A stretch of DNA of 64,000 bases from positions 496,001-560,000 of the forward strand of contig OZ252252.1 of assembly GCA_965249745.1 (NCBI GenBank), given 5' to 3'. Numbering within the stretch: position 1 is the first letter of the stretch; each line of letters begins with the position of its first letter. Shown here piece by piece: positions 63,739 through 64,000 of this stretch. Both the position numbers and the translations under genes were made by a program. The DNA comes from JANYHH01 sp965249745 (GTDB taxonomy: Bacteria > Deinococcota > Deinococci > Deinococcales > JAAFIG01). Below the pieces are notes generated by a model, which ran no database searches, was not told the origin of the DNA, and saw nothing but the letters and a program-made list of their open reading frames with translations.

Positions 63739-64000
63739 ATGGAAACACTAAACCGAGCGTTTCATGACCGCCGGGCGGTCGTCGGCGCGGTCATCTTGGG
63801 CGTGCTGGCCCTGATGGCGTTACTCGCGCCGATATTGGCGAAATACCCGCCGAATCAACTTAGCAACGACACCTGGGTGCATCCTAATTCGCAGCACTGG
63901 TTGGGCACGACCGCGCTCGGGCAGGACGTGTTCTCGCAGCTCTTGTACGGCTCGAGGTTATCGCTTCTGGTTGGCTTGGTCACGGGTCTGATCGCCACGC
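63739..64000 (+). CDS. ABC transporter permease, DppC-like (cut by the right edge)
   Basis: Only the first 87 codons are present. METLNRAFHDRRAVVGAVIL leads into the first helix (VILGVLALMALLAPILAKYPP). HPNSQHWLGTTALGQDVFSQ, the DppC/OppC signature, follows, and then the next helix. It starts 15 bp after the DppB-like gene. The rest of the operon, presumably ATPases, lies outside the window. Confidence 0.93.
   Translation, partial: METLNRAFHDRRAVVGAVILGVLALMALLAPILAKYPPNQLSNDTWVHPNSQHWLGTTALGQDVFSQLLYGSRLSLLVGLVTGLIAT

Overview
The window is about 60% G+C and looks like a member of the Deinococcus lineage (Deinococcota). Three independent signs support this. A 17-bp palindrome closely matching the radiation/desiccation response motif, the DdrO operator, lies in the uvrB promoter (29457-29473). 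At least eleven genes have a -10 box only 6-7 nt before an ATG or GTG with no Shine-Dalgarno, the leaderless arrangement described for Deinococcus deserti. Most housekeeping proteins here are of types common in that phylum. One feature runs through the whole window: the palindrome CTCGAG occurs many times more often than base composition predicts, in genes, spacers and terminator stems alike (23 copies counted in 25021-26280). It behaves like the highly iterated palindrome HIP1 of cyanobacteria.

Layout. 1-15.2 kb: an AbrB-type regulator with a YhgE/Pip membrane protein, an M3 oligopeptidase, a large low-GC lipoprotein, pdxS/pdxT (vitamin B6), a MarR regulator, a low-molecular-weight tyrosine phosphatase, a secreted TAP-like hydrolase, a NatAB-type ABC exporter and agmatine deiminase. 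15.2-29.2 kb: three secreted S41 peptidases flank a 10-kb polymorphic toxin locus, all on the minus strand. The locus has a 1190-residue DUF4157 (eCIS-associated) protein ending in an HNH-type nuclease. Downstream are SUKH (SMI1/KNR4) immunity genes and two displaced toxin C-termini (an LHH nuclease and a second endonuclease-like tip), plus remnants of further cassettes. 29.4-40.8 kb: uvrB, two aldo/keto reductases with a divergent HxlR regulator, an SDR with a divergent TetR regulator, a second M3 peptidase, a stand-alone sigma region 4-like protein, and mgtE behind a 430-nt leader.

40.8-47.3 kb: an operon on the minus strand running ABC ATPase, two ABC-2 permeases, dprA, a frameshifted restriction endonuclease and an intact N6-adenine methyltransferase. 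47.4-51.7 kb: a duplicated module of two small c-type cytochromes flanking PadR and two paralogous permease-prefix-domain proteins. 51.7-58.5 kb: gabD and gabT (GABA catabolism), separated by a decayed VapBC-like pair, an AT-rich stretch without recognisable genes, and an amidohydrolase pseudogene with four frameshifts. 58.7-64 kb: a GNAT protein, then a LacI-regulated family-5 ABC uptake system (binding protein and two permeases) running off the right edge.

The most interesting system is the DUF4157 polymorphic toxin/immunity array. A conserved pre-toxin segment repeated at DNA level (about 19471-19700 and 23650-23910) would let homologous recombination swap toxin tips. The spacers preserve scars of earlier swaps. 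No contractile injection structural genes are in the window. No tRNA, rRNA, CRISPR array, insertion sequence or prophage was recognised.
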